From contig CBDDED010000003.1 of NCBI GenBank assembly GCA_965226825.1, positions 3,186,003-3,250,002 on the forward strand: 64,000 bases of DNA. The letters run 5' to 3'. The notes below the pieces were generated by a model that worked only from the letters and a program-made list of their open reading frames with translations, was not told the DNA's origin and did no database searches. The stretch's first letter is position 1, and every line of letters begins with the position of its first letter. Shown here one piece after another: positions 6,521-16,998 of the stretch. The translations under genes and the position numbers were made by a program. This DNA is from Io17-Chloro-G2 sp965226825. Its GTDB lineage: Bacteria > Chloroflexota > Dehalococcoidia > Lucifugimonadales > UBA3495.

Positions 6521-8803
6521 ATGAACTTAATAGACTCTACCCCTGAATTCGTTACCGTCGCCTACCAGAAAATGGAGCGGAACCTGGAAGTGGTCCGGTC
6601 CCGCCTGAACCGCCCGCTGACCCTGGCTGAAAAGGTGCTGCTGGGCCATCTTGACGACCCTGCCGAAGCCGAACTCGCGCCGGGACAAAGCTATATCATG
6701 GTGAACCCGGACCGGGTGGCCCATCAAGACGTCACGGGCCAAATGGCCATTCTCCAGTTTGCCCAATCGGGTCGGTCCTCGGTGTCGGTGCCCACAACTG
6801 TGCACTGCGACCACCTGATCCAGGCCCGCGTCGGCGCTTCTTCAGATCTCCAGGATGCCCTGAACGAAAATGACGAGGTTTACCAGTTCCTGGAAAGCTC
6901 GTGCCGCAAGTACGGCATGGGCTTCTGGAAGCCCGGCAGCGGCATCGTGCACCAGGTAGTGCTGGAAAACTACGCCTTTCCTGGGGGGTTGCTAATCGGG
7001 ACGGATTCCCACACCCCCAATGCGGGAGGCCTGGGTATGCTGGCCATTGGGGTAGGCGGGGCCGACGCCGCTGATGTTATGGCGGGATTGCCCTGGGAGG
7101 TGAGATATCCAACCCTGATCGGAGTACATCTTACCGGCGAATTACAGGGCTGGACCGCTCCCAAAGACATCATCATCCACTTGGCCGGCGTTCTCACGGT
7201 AGCCGGAGGCACCAACGCCATCATCGAATATTTCGGCCCTGGGACCCAGTCCATCAGCTGCACCGGCAAGGCCACCACTACCAACATGGGCGCTGAATTG
7301 GGCGCAACCGGCGACATCTACCCTTATGACCACCGGATGGCAGCGTACCTCAGAGCCACACGGCGGGCGGGGTTGGTGGACGTGGCCGAGCAGTACAAAC
7401 ATTTGCTGGTCGCCGACCCGGAGGTCGAGCGCGAACCGGCCCAATTCTTTGACCAAATTGTAGAAATCGACCTGAACACGCTCGAACCCCAGGTCACCGG
7501 ACCCCATTCACCGGACAGGGCCCGGCCCATATCCGCGTTAGCCCGGGAAGTGCGGGAGAACAACTTTCCGGACACGATTTCAATGGCCCTGGTCGGGAGC
7601 TGTACAAACTCTTCCTATGAGGACATGAGCCGCGTAGCCGATGTATCCCGCCAGGCGAGCGCCCACGGGTTGACTGTTGCCAGCGGGTTGATGGTCACGC
7701 CCGGGTCTGAGCAGATCCGGGCCACTATTGAGCGGGACGGCCTGCAGGCCGCGATGGAAGAAGTCGGGGGCATGGTTTTGGCAAACGCCTGTGGTCCTTG
7801 TATCGGTCAGTGGGATCGCAGCCAAGTCACCAAAGGCGAGCAAAATTCAATCGTAACTTCTTACAACCGGAACTTCCCGGCCCGAAATGACGCCAACCCG
7901 GAGACCATGAACTTCATCGCCAGCCCGGAGTTAGCGGTGGCCCTTGGGCTGGGAGGAAGGCTTAGCTTCAATCCATTGACCGACACGTTAACCGGCGCCG
8001 ACGGCCAGGAGTTCAAACTAGACCCACCCAAGCCGGCGCCGGAAGTGCCGCCGCAAGGGTTCGACTCTGGCCAATCGGGTTACGTGGAGCCGCCGGAATC
8101 CGGGGAAGACGTGGAGGTTGTGGTAGACCCTCAAAGCAACCGGCTTCAAATCCTGGACCCCTGGCCCGCTTGGGATGGCAATGACTACGTCGACGTTCCA
8201 GTGCTGTTAAAGGCCCAGGGCAAATGCACCACCGACCACATATCTCCTGCCGGTCCCTGGTTGCGCTTCCGGGGGCATCTGAACAACCTGAGCGATAACA
8301 TGTTCCTTGGCGCGGTGAACTCGTTTACCGATGACCCGGGCACCGGCAAGAATCAGCTGTCCGGCGAGGAGGTCCTGCCGATACCCCAGGTAGCCCGCGC
8401 CTACATGGCCCAAGGAGTCCGGTGGGTGGCCGTTGGAGACCACAACTATGGAGAGGGTAGCAGCCGGGAGCATGCGGCTATGTCGCCGCGCATGTTGGGA
8501 GCGGCGGCGATCATCACGCGGAGCTTCGCCCGCATCCACGAATCCAACCTGAAAAAGCAGGGGGTCTTGCCCCTAACTTTCGAAGACCCGGAAGATTACG
8601 AACGAATCCAGGCGGACGACCGAGTTACCTTGTTGGGGTTGAACGACTTGGCGCCGGGACGCCCGGTGCAATGCCTGTTGAAACACGGCGACGGCTCCGA
8701 AGAAACCGTTCAACTTCGGCATACGATGAACGCTGGCCAGATTGCCTGGTTCCGGGCGGGTTCAGCCATGAACCACATGAAAAACCTGGAAGGCGCCAGT
8801 TAA
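6521..8803 (+). CDS. Aconitate hydratase
   Basis: 760 residues, the length of the mitochondrial-type aconitases. It isomerises citrate to isocitrate in the TCA cycle. The three cluster cysteines are C361 (GSCTNSSYEDMSR), C424 and C427 (NACGPCIGQW). Other hallmarks are HQDVTGQMA, TTVHCDH, GTDSHTPNAGGLGM, and in the swivel domain GKCTTDHISPAGPW, GDHNYGEGSSREHAA and ITRSFARIHESNLKKQG. It has its own short leader after the hairpin at 6455-6484, and no obvious partner gene in an operon. Confidence 0.95.
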   Translation: MNLIDSTPEFVTVAYQKMERNLEVVRSRLNRPLTLAEKVLLGHLDDPAEAELAPGQSYIMVNPDRVAHQDVTGQMAILQFAQSGRSSVSVPTTVHCDHLIQARVGASSDLQDALNENDEVYQFLESSCRKYGMGFWKPGSGIVHQVVLENYAFPGGLLIGTDSHTPNAGGLGMLAIGVGGADAADVMAGLPWEVRYPTLIGVHLTGELQGWTAPKDIIIHLAGVLTVAGGTNAIIEYFGPGTQSISCTGKATTTNMGAELGATGDIYPYDHRMAAYLRATRRAGLVDVAEQYKHLLVADPEVEREPAQFFDQIVEIDLNTLEPQVTGPHSPDRARPISALAREVRENNFPDTISMALVGSCTNSSYEDMSRVADVSRQASAHGLTVASGLMVTPGSEQIRATIERDGLQAAMEEVGGMVLANACGPCIGQWDRSQVTKGEQNSIVTSYNRNFPARNDANPETMNFIASPELAVALGLGGRLSFNPLTDTLTGADGQEFKLDPPKPAPEVPPQGFDSGQSGYVEPPESGEDVEVVVDPQSNRLQILDPWPAWDGNDYVDVPVLLKAQGKCTTDHISPAGPWLRFRGHLNNLSDNMFLGAVNSFTDDPGTGKNQLSGEEVLPIPQVARAYMAQGVRWVAVGDHNYGEGSSREHAAMSPRMLGAAAIITRSFARIHESNLKKQGVLPLTFEDPEDYERIQADDRVTLLGLNDLAPGRPVQCLLKHGDGSEETVQLRHTMNAGQIAWFRAGSAMNHMKNLEGAS

Positions 8804-8906
8804 ATCAGGTAGGGGCAGTCCAGTTCACCGGTCTCCAATCCGGAGGATAGCCGGGACCGGGATGCCTCTGCCTACGGCAACACGGGCGTAAAGTCTGCCC
8901 ATGATG

Positions 8907-9614
8907 CTAACCCAGGTCATCCAGGCATGCAGTTAGCGGCTTGGCCAGGCAGGTAAATATAGGCGTGTCCCTTTCCGTGTAAGGGCGGGCCTCCGATTCC
9001 CGCAGGTCGGCAACCAGGTCCAAGAAAGACGCCGGATCATCGGTCTCGAACCCCAGAACGAACTCCTGATCGTCCAACCCAAAGGAATACGCCGTACTGA
9101 TTTTCACGTCCGGGTATCGGTGGCCAATGGTGAAATGCTCGCGCATCAGCCGCTGGCGCTCCGCCAGAGGCAGTTGATACCAGTCGTGGGTCTTCACAAA
9201 TGGGTAGATGAAAAGGTATTTTCGGCCCACGATACGCATCGTTGCGCTGGCCCCCTCGCTTCCGGGATGCTGGTGCTGGTCTACGTAGGGAGAGCGCCGG
9301 GTCATTGCCAGGAAGGAGTGGGGGATGGTCAGGTGGGCGGCCAATTCCGTACGATTGAGCTGGGACATCAATTGGTCGATGGCATCCAACTCAGGACTGA
9401 TTTTCCACAGCATCAGGTCCGCGTCGCCCCGGGTTCCCACCAGGCTGTAGCTGGCCATGGTAACCCGGTCGGAAAACTCACCGATGACATCGGCAAACTC
9501 TCTCTTGCTCCGGTCCCGCTGGTCCTGTGACAAACTCCGCCACTCGGGCGACACCTTGAAGAAAGAGTACTTGACGAAATCCCGTTTTCCCTTGGGTTCC
9601 CCGGCTTGGGTCAT
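8907..9614 (-). CDS. hemQ: Chlorite dismutase-family coproheme decarboxylase (HemQ)
   Basis: About 235 residues. The C-terminal half carries the HemQ signature KYLFIYPFVKTHDWYQL, which includes the tyrosine used in coproheme decarboxylation. The segments REHFTIGHRYPDVKISTAYSFGLDDQEFVLGFE and YTERDTPIFTC follow. HemQ makes protoheme from coproheme III, the last step of the coproporphyrin-dependent pathway. No other heme gene is adjacent. The start is uncertain. The ATG at 9614 is chosen, with a GGAGG site 12 bases away. An ATG at 9626 abuts that same site directly, which is too close. Confidence 0.85.
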   Translation of the reverse strand: MTQAGEPKGKRDFVKYSFFKVSPEWRSLSQDQRDRSKREFADVIGEFSDRVTMASYSLVGTRGDADLMLWKISPELDAIDQLMSQLNRTELAAHLTIPHSFLAMTRRSPYVDQHQHPGSEGASATMRIVGRKYLFIYPFVKTHDWYQLPLAERQRLMREHFTIGHRYPDVKISTAYSFGLDDQEFVLGFETDDPASFLDLVADLRESEARPYTERDTPIFTCLAKPLTACLDDLG

Positions 9615-9626
9615 TCCGACCACCAT

Positions 9627-10213
9627 CCTCCAAAACGTTCAACGCTAGTGAATTATCATAGCAATCCGGCTGACCGTATCGCAATGGCGTATTCGCCCCA
9701 GCGACGGACGTTCGCGGGGTCTATTGCCGTTGGGCGGGGGCATACCGGCGTCTAACCGGGAGCCGGGATGTCTACGCAAAGGCCCATCGCCGGGAACCGT
9801 CGGTGGGGAGGCCCATCGATGGGCAGGGTTCCCGAGTTGTCATAAGATTCCGGATTTAATCCCTTGGAGGTAAGTGCTAAAATTCCCGTGAAATCCAACC
9901 TCACTCTCGGGTTAACCATTTCGGCCGGGAACTGGTCGCGCCATTCGACATCCGAACCTTGCTCCCAAATAGGCGGGAAGCCGCCGCGGAGCGTTAAGGG
10001 AACCGCTCACAACGGTTTCAACGACGCTCCAGTAGGCAACAACCAGGCTATCCGATCCATTCCTGCCCGATGGATGTGCGTTGAACCGCCTAGCAGCGGT
10101 GATGCTAGCCGAGTTTCCTGGATCTACGCCGGCAGCCACGGGTTATGGCACGGAAGCCGTCCCAACTTCACCAACCGGGGCGATAGCCCCAAATCCGACC
10201 AAGAAGGATCGCG
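9627..10213. other. Gap upstream of the ComB-type gene
   Basis: I see no convincing gene. Frames in this stretch are short and unconserved. Around 9800-9830 there is a GC-rich imperfect dyad (GGCCCATCG / CGATGGGC). The ComB-type gene at 10214 has AAGGA just before its ATG. Confidence 0.4.
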
Positions 10214-10903
10214 ATGCAGGTAATATTGGGAAGTCTCATCCACGACGCCGAAGAGGCCCGGGGAACGGTCATCATAGTTGACGTGTTCCGGGCATTCACC
10301 ACCGCCGCGGTCGCTTTCGACCGGGGAGCCACGAGTATCACCATGGTGGCGGAGGTGGACCAGGCCAGGACGTTGCACGGCCGGGGCGTTGGCGACGTGC
10401 TGATGGGGGAGGTTGACGGAAGCCCGCCCGAAGGGTTTGACCTGGGCAATTCCCCATATGAGGCATCCCAGTTTGACTTCACCGACAAGACGGTGATCCA
10501 GTCAACCAGGGCCGGCGTGGTGGGAGTGGCTGCGGCGTCGCGGGCGGATGAAATTTTCCTGGGTTCCCTGGTAGTGGCTCAAGCCACTGCGGAAGCGATC
10601 AGGGACAAAGACCCGGCCCTGGTTACCGTGGTGGCCATGGGGGACGAGGGGTTGGTACGCGCCGACGAGGACGAGCATTGCGCAATGTTCCTGCGCAACC
10701 TTTTGGAAGGCCGCCGGCCTGACGCCTACTCCGTGGGAAGGTTGGTCAAGGAGGGCGGCTCTACCCGCAGGTTCTATGATTCCAGCCAGCCTCAATATCA
10801 TCCCGAAGACCTGGAAATGGCCCTGGAAGCAGATCGCTATCCATTCGCGATGAGAGTGGCTAAAGAAAGAGGACTCCTGGTAGCCCGACGGTACCCGGAC
10901 TGA
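10214..10903 (+). CDS. comB: 2-phosphosulfolactate phosphatase family protein (ComB-like)
   Basis: 229 residues. The motifs VIIVDVFRAFTTAAVAFDRGA, LMGEVDGSPPEGFDLGNSP, QSTRAGVVGV, VVAMGDEG and DEHCAMFL are those of the ComB family. Its founding member hydrolyses 2-phospho-3-sulfolactate in coenzyme M synthesis. In bacteria without methanogenesis the family is widespread and the actual substrate is often unknown, so the exact reaction here is uncertain. An AAGGATCGCG ribosome site supports the ATG. The gene stands alone, convergent with the DAO oxidoreductase. Confidence 0.8.
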   Translation: MQVILGSLIHDAEEARGTVIIVDVFRAFTTAAVAFDRGATSITMVAEVDQARTLHGRGVGDVLMGEVDGSPPEGFDLGNSPYEASQFDFTDKTVIQSTRAGVVGVAAASRADEIFLGSLVVAQATAEAIRDKDPALVTVVAMGDEGLVRADEDEHCAMFLRNLLEGRRPDAYSVGRLVKEGGSTRRFYDSSQPQYHPEDLEMALEADRYPFAMRVAKERGLLVARRYPD

Positions 10904-10960
10904 AGAAAGTACCCGGCATGAAAAACGCAGGCATGACTCCAGAGCCGAAGACTGGTCCAG

Positions 10961-12094
10961 CTAATCGGTTCGACCTGGGCTAAAGCGGGCAGGATCCAGG
11001 CTGGAAACCCCGGGGACTTCAGTAGAGCCGTTCAAGATCAGGTCTGCCAACCCCTGGCACATCCCGGTGCTCCACAGGATTCCCTTCCGTCCGGCCCCGG
11101 TGCCCAAGTAGAGGTTCCGCCAACCCGGGGCCTTCCCAACTATGGGCAGCCCGTCGCCCGACAAAGGCCTTAAACACGCTGTTTGCTGCACCAGCTTGGC
11201 GTCGGACAGTGATGGGACCATGGTCCTGAGGGAGGCGATGATGCTATCCCTGGCCTCAGCTGTGGGTGTGTCGTCGAATCCGGCATATTCCTCAGTGGTG
11301 CCCGCCCAGGTCAGGCCGTCAGGTTTGGTGACCACATAGTTGCCGTCGTAATGGATGGAAGTCCTGACTGGCTCTCCCCCGTGCTGCAAACGGAGAATCT
11401 GGCCCTTCAGGGGCGTGATCGGGATATCGAAGCGGCACCAATCGGACGCCTGTCCGCTCCACGGTCCCATCGCCAGGACCACCACGCCTGCTTCCAGCGA
11501 GCCGTTTTCCCAGGTCACGCCCCTGCAGGTGTCGCCGTCGGAAATCAGGCCCGTAGCGCGCCGGTTCAGGATCTCCACTCCGGTGCGTTCCGCCGCCTGT
11601 CCTGCGGCCAAGGTATACCGGTAGGGCTCCACCGAACCGGCTCCCTGGACGTAGGTTCCTCCAATGCAGTCCGGATTCGCCCTTGGCTCGACCTTCACAA
11701 TTTCGGCTGGTTCCAGCCAGTCCACTTGGAGCTCTTCAACCTGCTGTTGCCAAGCCAGGTCTTTCTTGTATGCTTGGACTTCCTTGGGAGTAAAGGCCAA
11801 TTTCAGGCGGCCGCACGCCTCATGGTTGTTGTCCACGCCCGAAACCTGCTTGAGTTCGGGCGCCAGGGTAACGTGCCGCTGCAACGACCAAATGCTGAAC
11901 CCCAGCAGCGGGTCGGGAATTCCGGCCCCCTCGGTGGCTCCCATTTCCCCAAAGGCAAACCCCGACGCATGGCTACCCACGGCGTCGGCTTCCAGCATGG
12001 TAACCGTCAAGCCCTGCCGGGCCAACAAGTACGAGGTCAAACAACCGATGATACCGCCGCCAACCACGACAACGTCCCGAGAACTGGTGGTCAA
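10961..12094 (-). CDS. DAO-family FAD-dependent oxidoreductase
   Basis: 377 residues from a TTG start at 12094, with AGGAGG 6 bases upstream. The longer frame from 12142 would add a basic segment before the fold. The N-terminal dinucleotide-binding site reads DVVVVGGGIIGCLTSYLLARQG, and the C-terminal FAD block is LRPLSGDGLPIVGKAP...YLGTGAGRKGILWSTGMCQGLADLI. This is the glycine oxidase / D-amino acid dehydrogenase group (DAO fold). The substrate cannot be assigned. The gene has no co-directional close neighbours. Confidence 0.85.
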   Translation of the reverse strand: MTTSSRDVVVVGGGIIGCLTSYLLARQGLTVTMLEADAVGSHASGFAFGEMGATEGAGIPDPLLGFSIWSLQRHVTLAPELKQVSGVDNNHEACGRLKLAFTPKEVQAYKKDLAWQQQVEELQVDWLEPAEIVKVEPRANPDCIGGTYVQGAGSVEPYRYTLAAGQAAERTGVEILNRRATGLISDGDTCRGVTWENGSLEAGVVVLAMGPWSGQASDWCRFDIPITPLKGQILRLQHGGEPVRTSIHYDGNYVVTKPDGLTWAGTTEEYAGFDDTPTAEARDSIIASLRTMVPSLSDAKLVQQTACLRPLSGDGLPIVGKAPGWRNLYLGTGAGRKGILWSTGMCQGLADLILNGSTEVPGVSSLDPARFSPGRTD

Positions 12095-13052
12095 TCCTTT
12101 CCTCCTAAGTATTACCGGCAGTAGCCGCCGGCGCCTTTCCAAAACCAGCGATGAAACGACCCGCCAACGCTGGAAACCCGGTAACCGCTATTCGGAGCCT
12201 ACGTTTCGAACAACCAGAGGCTATCAGTCCAGACGCCGATTATCAATCATCGCACTCGCTCGCCAGCGTCTTTCCATTATTGGCAGGCTCGTTGGCTTTT
12301 ACCATTCGTTCCCCCGCTGGAACGAATAAGGAACGAATGCTCCCTGGGCCGGACCAGGGCCTTCGACAGGGTCAGGATGTATTCTGAGCAGAGCGGAAAG
12401 ATGATAAGGAATTTGTCATCACCCTGGCAAAAATCGACTGCCCGGGGCCGAGTACCGGGTAGTTTTTCGTTCCCCTCTCATTGCTTCCCACTTTGCCCCA
12501 TTGAAATTACGCAGGCGCCCGAGTCCCGAACCCCGAGGGAAGGGCGGCCGGATTGGCCATCTATCATGATAGAGAGAGGTCGTCGGCGGAGGGAAGGGGC
12601 GAATGGCAGTAGAGATGCTGGTCTGGGGAGGAAGAAGGGTTGGTCACTCCGTCCCCAGTTGGTGGGAGGGATCTGAGCCGGGTTTCGAGGAGTACATCGA
12701 GAACCGGGTATGCCGGCTATGTTCAATATTAGGAAGGCCCTGCTACATCGTAACTGTTCAGCGTCGATGGGTGAACATCTCAGGGGAGGGCCGTCTTTCA
12801 TCATGCCCAACAAACCTGAACAATTGCTCCCCTCAACTGCTCCAACAGCCCGAACATGCCCTGACTGACATCCGCCCCTTGCCAGCCTGCGCGGCCCCTA
12901 TCTGCTATGATGCCTGCGATGCCTGACCATCAGCCGCCTGGCCATGGAGTGTTGGCGCAGGTAGCCATCTCCCGGACTCCGCCGGAACTAAATGGCATCA
13001 AACGGCACAGAATGACACTGTTTACAAAAAATCGTATCTGGGACGATGCCAC
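12095..13052. other. Intergenic stretch before the IS-rich region
   Basis: About 960 bp without a gene I can support. Several frames of 80-110 codons occur but show no conserved motif, no consistent ribosome site and mixed codon use. CTTCGACAGGGTCAGGATG near 12360 resembles a repeat I have seen between genes of many environmental bacteria; this is from memory only. Confidence 0.4.
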
Positions 13053-13054
13053 TA

Positions 13055-13570
13055 GTACTCAGTCAACTTGGTTTTAGCATTTGTTTAAGAAAACGGACAA
13101 TTAAGTTACCCTGCCTGGTGGGAAGTGTTCTTGGCGGGGGTGGCAGTGATGGTCAGGGACAAGTACGCAGTGCGGCTGGCGCTGGAACAACGGGAAGAAC
13201 TCCAGCGTCTGATTCGGGTTGGGAAACACACGGCCCGAGTCACCGCCAGGGCCCGGATTCTCCTCAAGAGCGACGACGGTTGGCCTGCTCCCCAAGTGGC
13301 TGAAGCCTTGGATGTGGCCCTGGGCACAGTGTGCCGGGTCAAGCAGCGCTTTACTGAAGAAGGGTTGGCCGGGGTTTTGAAGGACCGTCCCCAGGCCCAA
13401 CCGGCGCCGGAAGCTGGACTACCGGGGCGAGGCCCACCTGATCGCCCTGGCTTGCAGCCCGCCGCCGGCAGGTCATGACCACTGGACCCTGCGCCTCCTG
13501 GCTGGCAAGGTGGTGGAGTTGAAGTTGGCCTCCTCCATGTCCCACGAAGGGGTGCGCAAGCGTCTCAAAA
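13055..13570 (+). mobile_element. Truncated IS630-family element (copy A) with dead orfA
   Basis: The left end at 13055 (after CTA) is near-identical to the end of the complete copy at 18525-19746, in opposite orientation. The first-frame product starts at 13149 (MVRDKYAVRLALEQREEL...). It carries the helix-turn-helix part of an IS630 transposase (DDGWPAPQVAEALDVALGTVCRVKQRF). An extra C near 13400 (CCC versus CC in the intact copy) shifts the frame. The similarity ends at 13567-13570, inside the A-tract where complete copies make their frameshift. Everything beyond, including the DDE catalytic half and the right end, is missing. Confidence 0.85.
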
Positions 13571-13730
13571 GGCCTCATTGCTCCGTAAGCCCGAATCCAC
13601 CGAAGACGCCGCTGGACGGCGTGAGGGACCTACAGGGGAGATGGCCTGGGCTCCATTGGAGTAGGCGGTTAAGAAGAGGGTAATCATTTGCGGCTGCCCT
13701 TTTGGGTTTGGCGATGCGAAGGCTTTCGAG

Positions 13731-14557
13731 TCAGGATTCCAGGTAACGACGGGCGGTTTCCCGAAGCTGCTCGGCGTGGTTGTGGATTTCTTGCAGGGAC
13801 TCAATGGCGTGGCGCGTCTCCGATTGAGCGCCACTGCTAGACCTGCTGCCATCGAACAGGCCTATGTATTTTTGAGGCCTGTTGAAGTGAAAACGGCACA
13901 GCGGCTTCCGGTTATTATCGTCCAAAAAAACCGCACAGTATTGCTGTGCGTCCCGAAGCACTACTCTATCGGAATCAACTACTTCTCCGACGATAGCTTT
14001 GACAACCGCGTAGCCCTCCAACTCCTCATCGGTGGTTTCGGTGTTACGCCCTCCTTCAAGCGGTTCTTCCATCTCTTCCGATGAGGTCCCAAATTCTTCA
14101 GATGGGGCTTCTTCAACTACGGGCGTAGACATTTGACTGCCTCTCAATAGGGCAGTGACCAACTCTTCAACAAACTCACGGAGAGCTTGCTGCGCCATTT
14201 CCTTGATGTCTTGGGTCATTCTGCTTCTGGGCGGAAGTAATGGTCTGGCTAGCCATTCCGCGAAAGTATCATCAGGCTGATGATGATATTGTTGGTTCAG
14301 GACCTCCTTCATTCCACTGATGTATTTGAAGCGAGACGCTGTCTCCACGGCCCCAACGGGGTCGAAGTCATCTTTCGTGAAATTCTTAAACTGCGTCAGG
14401 TCATTGTCATTCAAAGTTTCGAGGTTAACTTGCCAAAACGGCTCCTCATCCATTTTATTTGCTTCTGCTTCGTCGGTGAAAAACTTGTAGATGACGCCGT
14501 TGGTAAGTATCCCGATTTTGGCTCCGGCAAAAGGAACGAAAGAGAAGTAGCGTCCTA
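13731..14557 (-). pseudogene. Type I restriction R-N-domain protein, C-terminal part (split by IS630)
   Basis: Downstream half of a gene interrupted by IS630 copy B. The frame is open from the insertion point and reads FVPFAGAKIGILTNGVIY, then FFTDEAEANKMDEEPF, then a helical C-terminal region to a stop at 13731. A start at 14453 (MDEEPF) is only an internal methionine. Rejoined with 15778-16062 through a single TA, the frame continues without interruption as STDEINQLGRYFSFVPF. The rebuilt protein is about 369 residues and resembles the HSDR_N-type nuclease family (COG4748-like restriction endonuclease or methylase homologues). It is probably inactive now. Confidence 0.8.
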
Positions 14558-15777
14558 GTACTCAGTCATGTTTGGAATCAAAGGGATAGAGGCGGTGCAG
14601 TTTGGTTCGGGCGTCATGGGTATTGAAGCGCCAGTTGATGGTAGCTTGGGCGGTGTTGCGCTCCGTAACCAGGGCCTGAACCTCCCGCCCGAGAGCTTCC
14701 TCGTCGGGGAGTCGCTGTCTGAGGCAGGAGCGGGACAGTACGCTGAACTCGATTTCCGCCATATTCAACCAACTCCCGTGCTTGGGGGTGTAGTGGAACT
14801 CCAGCCGTTTGGCAATCCGCCGGGCCTCCGCTGCCGGGAACGCCTCGTACAGCGACGCCATGCGGTGAGTGTTCAGGTTGTCCAGGACGACCCGGACCAC
14901 CTCGACCTCCGGATAGGCCTCGTCCACCAGCCATCGCATCTGTTGGGCAAAGTCCTCCATCGTGCGCCGTTGGGTCACCGCCACGTGCCGCCACCCGGCC
15001 TGCGGCTCACAGGTCAGGAACAGGTTGCGGACGCCCTCGCGCCGATACTCGTAGTCCTGCCGCAGCGGAATTCCGGGCCGGGGCGGCAGAGCCGGCCGCG
15101 TCTGGGCCAACAACTGGGTGGAGGTCTCGTCAAAGCAGACCACCGGCCTTCGCGGGTCATACGGCTCCTCGTATAAGTCCAGCACTTCCTCCATGTGCGC
15201 CACGAACTCCGCGCTCACCTTGGGGATGCACCACTCTTTCTTCTGCCAGGGCTTGAGAGCGTTTTTTTGAGCCGCTGGCGCACCCCTTCGTGGGACATGG
15301 AGGACGCCAACCCCAACTCGACCACCTTGCCAGCCAACAGGCGCAGGGTCCAGTGGTCATGCCCCTCCGGGGCTGGGCTGCAGGCCAGCGCGACCAGGTG
15401 AGCCTCACCCCGGTCGTCCAACTTTCGGTACCGATGGGCTTGGGTGCGCTCCCATAGGGCCCCTTCCAACCCATCCTCGACAAACCGCCGCTTGATCCGG
15501 TACACCGTGCCCGCCACCACATCGAGGGCTTCGGCCACCCGGGGAGCTGACCAACCGTCGCCGGTCTTGAGCAGAATCCGCGCCCGGATGGTCATCCGAG
15601 CTGGGCTCTTCCCGCCGCGTACCAGGCGTTGGAGATTTTCCCGTTCTTCCGGCGTCAGCCGGACTGGGTATTTTTCCCTTACCATCACCGCCACCCCCAT
15701 CAACACTGTCTGCCCACCAGCATAGCGCGATCGGTCACACCCCCACATCACCATCTAAAACAAGTTTGACTCAGTAC
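14558..15777 (-). mobile_element. Complete IS630-family element (copy B)
   Basis: 1220 bp, flanked by TA on both sides (14556-14557 and 15778-15779), with short terminal inverted repeats beginning GTACTCAGTCA at the left and GTACTGAGTCA at the right. It carries one transposase gene in two overlapping frames. It is clearly diverged from copies A and C at the DNA level. It is inserted in the restriction-like gene 13731-16062, at a site that was CTAG. Confidence 0.92.
14562..15685 (-). CDS. IS630 transposase (copy B), made by -1 frameshift
   Basis: Frame 1 starts at 15685 (MVREKYPVRLTPEERENL) and has two helix-turn-helix units. It ends at 15215. Frame 2 (stop 14562) carries the DDE catalytic core: CFDETSTQLL, VVLDNLNTH and WLNMAEIEFSVLSR. 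The frames overlap at seven T in the given strand (15262-15268), i.e. A AAA AAA in the mRNA. Slipping by -1 gives the continuous family sequence through ALKPWQKKEW. Programmed frameshifting at such heptamers is established for other IS families. Here it is inferred from sequence. Confidence 0.85.
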
Positions 15778-16062
15778 TAGCTGATTAATTTCGTCAGTGG
15801 AAAGCTTGTTTGAGAGCTGTTTACATTCCATGACAATAAGGGGACCCTCCCCCGACATCAAAGCGTAGTCGGCCTTCCAACCTGACCTTGTCCCAAAATC
15901 CGCAGTGTATTCAGGTACTACTTCTGCCGGGTTGGCATCATCGTAACCAAGTGCTCGTATTAAAGGTAGAATCAGAAACTGTTTTGTCTTTGCCTCATCA
16001 TCCAACACCGGCCGCAGGTTAGGTACACGGTCTGCCAAATCCTTGATGTCCTCAATTGCCAT
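15778..16062 (-). pseudogene. Type I restriction R-N-domain protein, N-terminal part (split by IS630)
   Basis: Starts at the ATG at 16062 behind a GGAGG site 8 bases upstream (MAIEDIKDLADRVPNLRPVL). It contains the nuclease-like N-terminal motifs DDEAKTKQFLILPLIRALGYD, the acidic D of WKADYALM and the E-x-K of IVMECKQL, the PD-(D/E)xK pattern of HSDR_N domains. The coding frame is broken at 15778 by IS630 copy B. The other half is at 13731-14557. The rest of any restriction system (specificity or methylation subunits) is not seen nearby. Confidence 0.8.
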
Positions 16063-16998
16063 GGCGAATGCCTCCACGCTGAGTTAGTAAATTGTCGTTG
16101 TGTAACCGGGCCCTTACGGTGATCGGACGTAATCGAAAGGGCAACCGAGTACAGCAGTTACGTTACACGTAACTGCTGGCAAGGCTTATCCGGATATCCA
16201 TCCGGTCTTAACCTAAACCGCGCGGACTGCGCCGGCCCTTCATATCCCACCCCGGCAGGTGTCGGAGATACCCTGAGTCGGACCGATGGCCAGAGCAGGC
16301 ACGAATGAAGCCCTCATAGAGGCTCGACGACTCTGCCGTAGACCAAAACGCATACCATTCTGCTTATAGATGTAGGTTTCGTTCAATTCCGGATCCTTCC
16401 TTGTCTTTATGCTTCCTCCTTCTTTTCCCGGCCTAGTAGGGCTCGCACTGCAGCCCGGCAACGGCCTCGGGCAGTTTCCGGAGGGAACTGGGAGCCTGCT
16501 TCAGGTTCTGAAAAAACCAGCTGCCCCATCAGGTCCTGGGCTACCGACCCCCGCCGAGGTGTGCCACGAGGGCGGGTCTCCCGGAAGGAAGAATCGGGTT
16601 ACATGAACTGTTCACCGGAACCGGTGTTGGCATCATGTTCGGGAGCGATGAGACCCTCACTTAACCCCGCCCCATTTCTACCCAACTAATGGAGTCCACC
16701 TCAGTATGATTTCGGGGCCTACAGTAGCGTGGATGATACACACTCCTAAAGGGAATGGAAATCCTACGATGCACTGACTCAGAGGTTAGGGTTTGAGTCG
16801 GAAAAGAAAAAGACCCTGGGGCTGTTCATTAAACCATTGACGCAGTTGTTGAACAGCAACTATTGTTGAACGGGGTTTTTGAACACCTCTTCGTATCTGG
16901 CGGCGGACGTCCGGTCGGGGTGTCAATAAACGCCCGGTTGTTGAACACCTCACACCTCAATGACGGCGCCATGGGCCGGCCGCAGGAGTTCCATTACC
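16063..16998. other. Non-coding stretch before the resolvase pseudogene
   Basis: No gene supported over about 930 bp. Between 16845 and 16955 the motif GTTGTTGAACA and its variants recur at about 16845, 16860, 16877 and 16938. These could be remnants of a resolution site for the adjacent dead resolvase, but the spacing is irregular. Confidence 0.35.
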
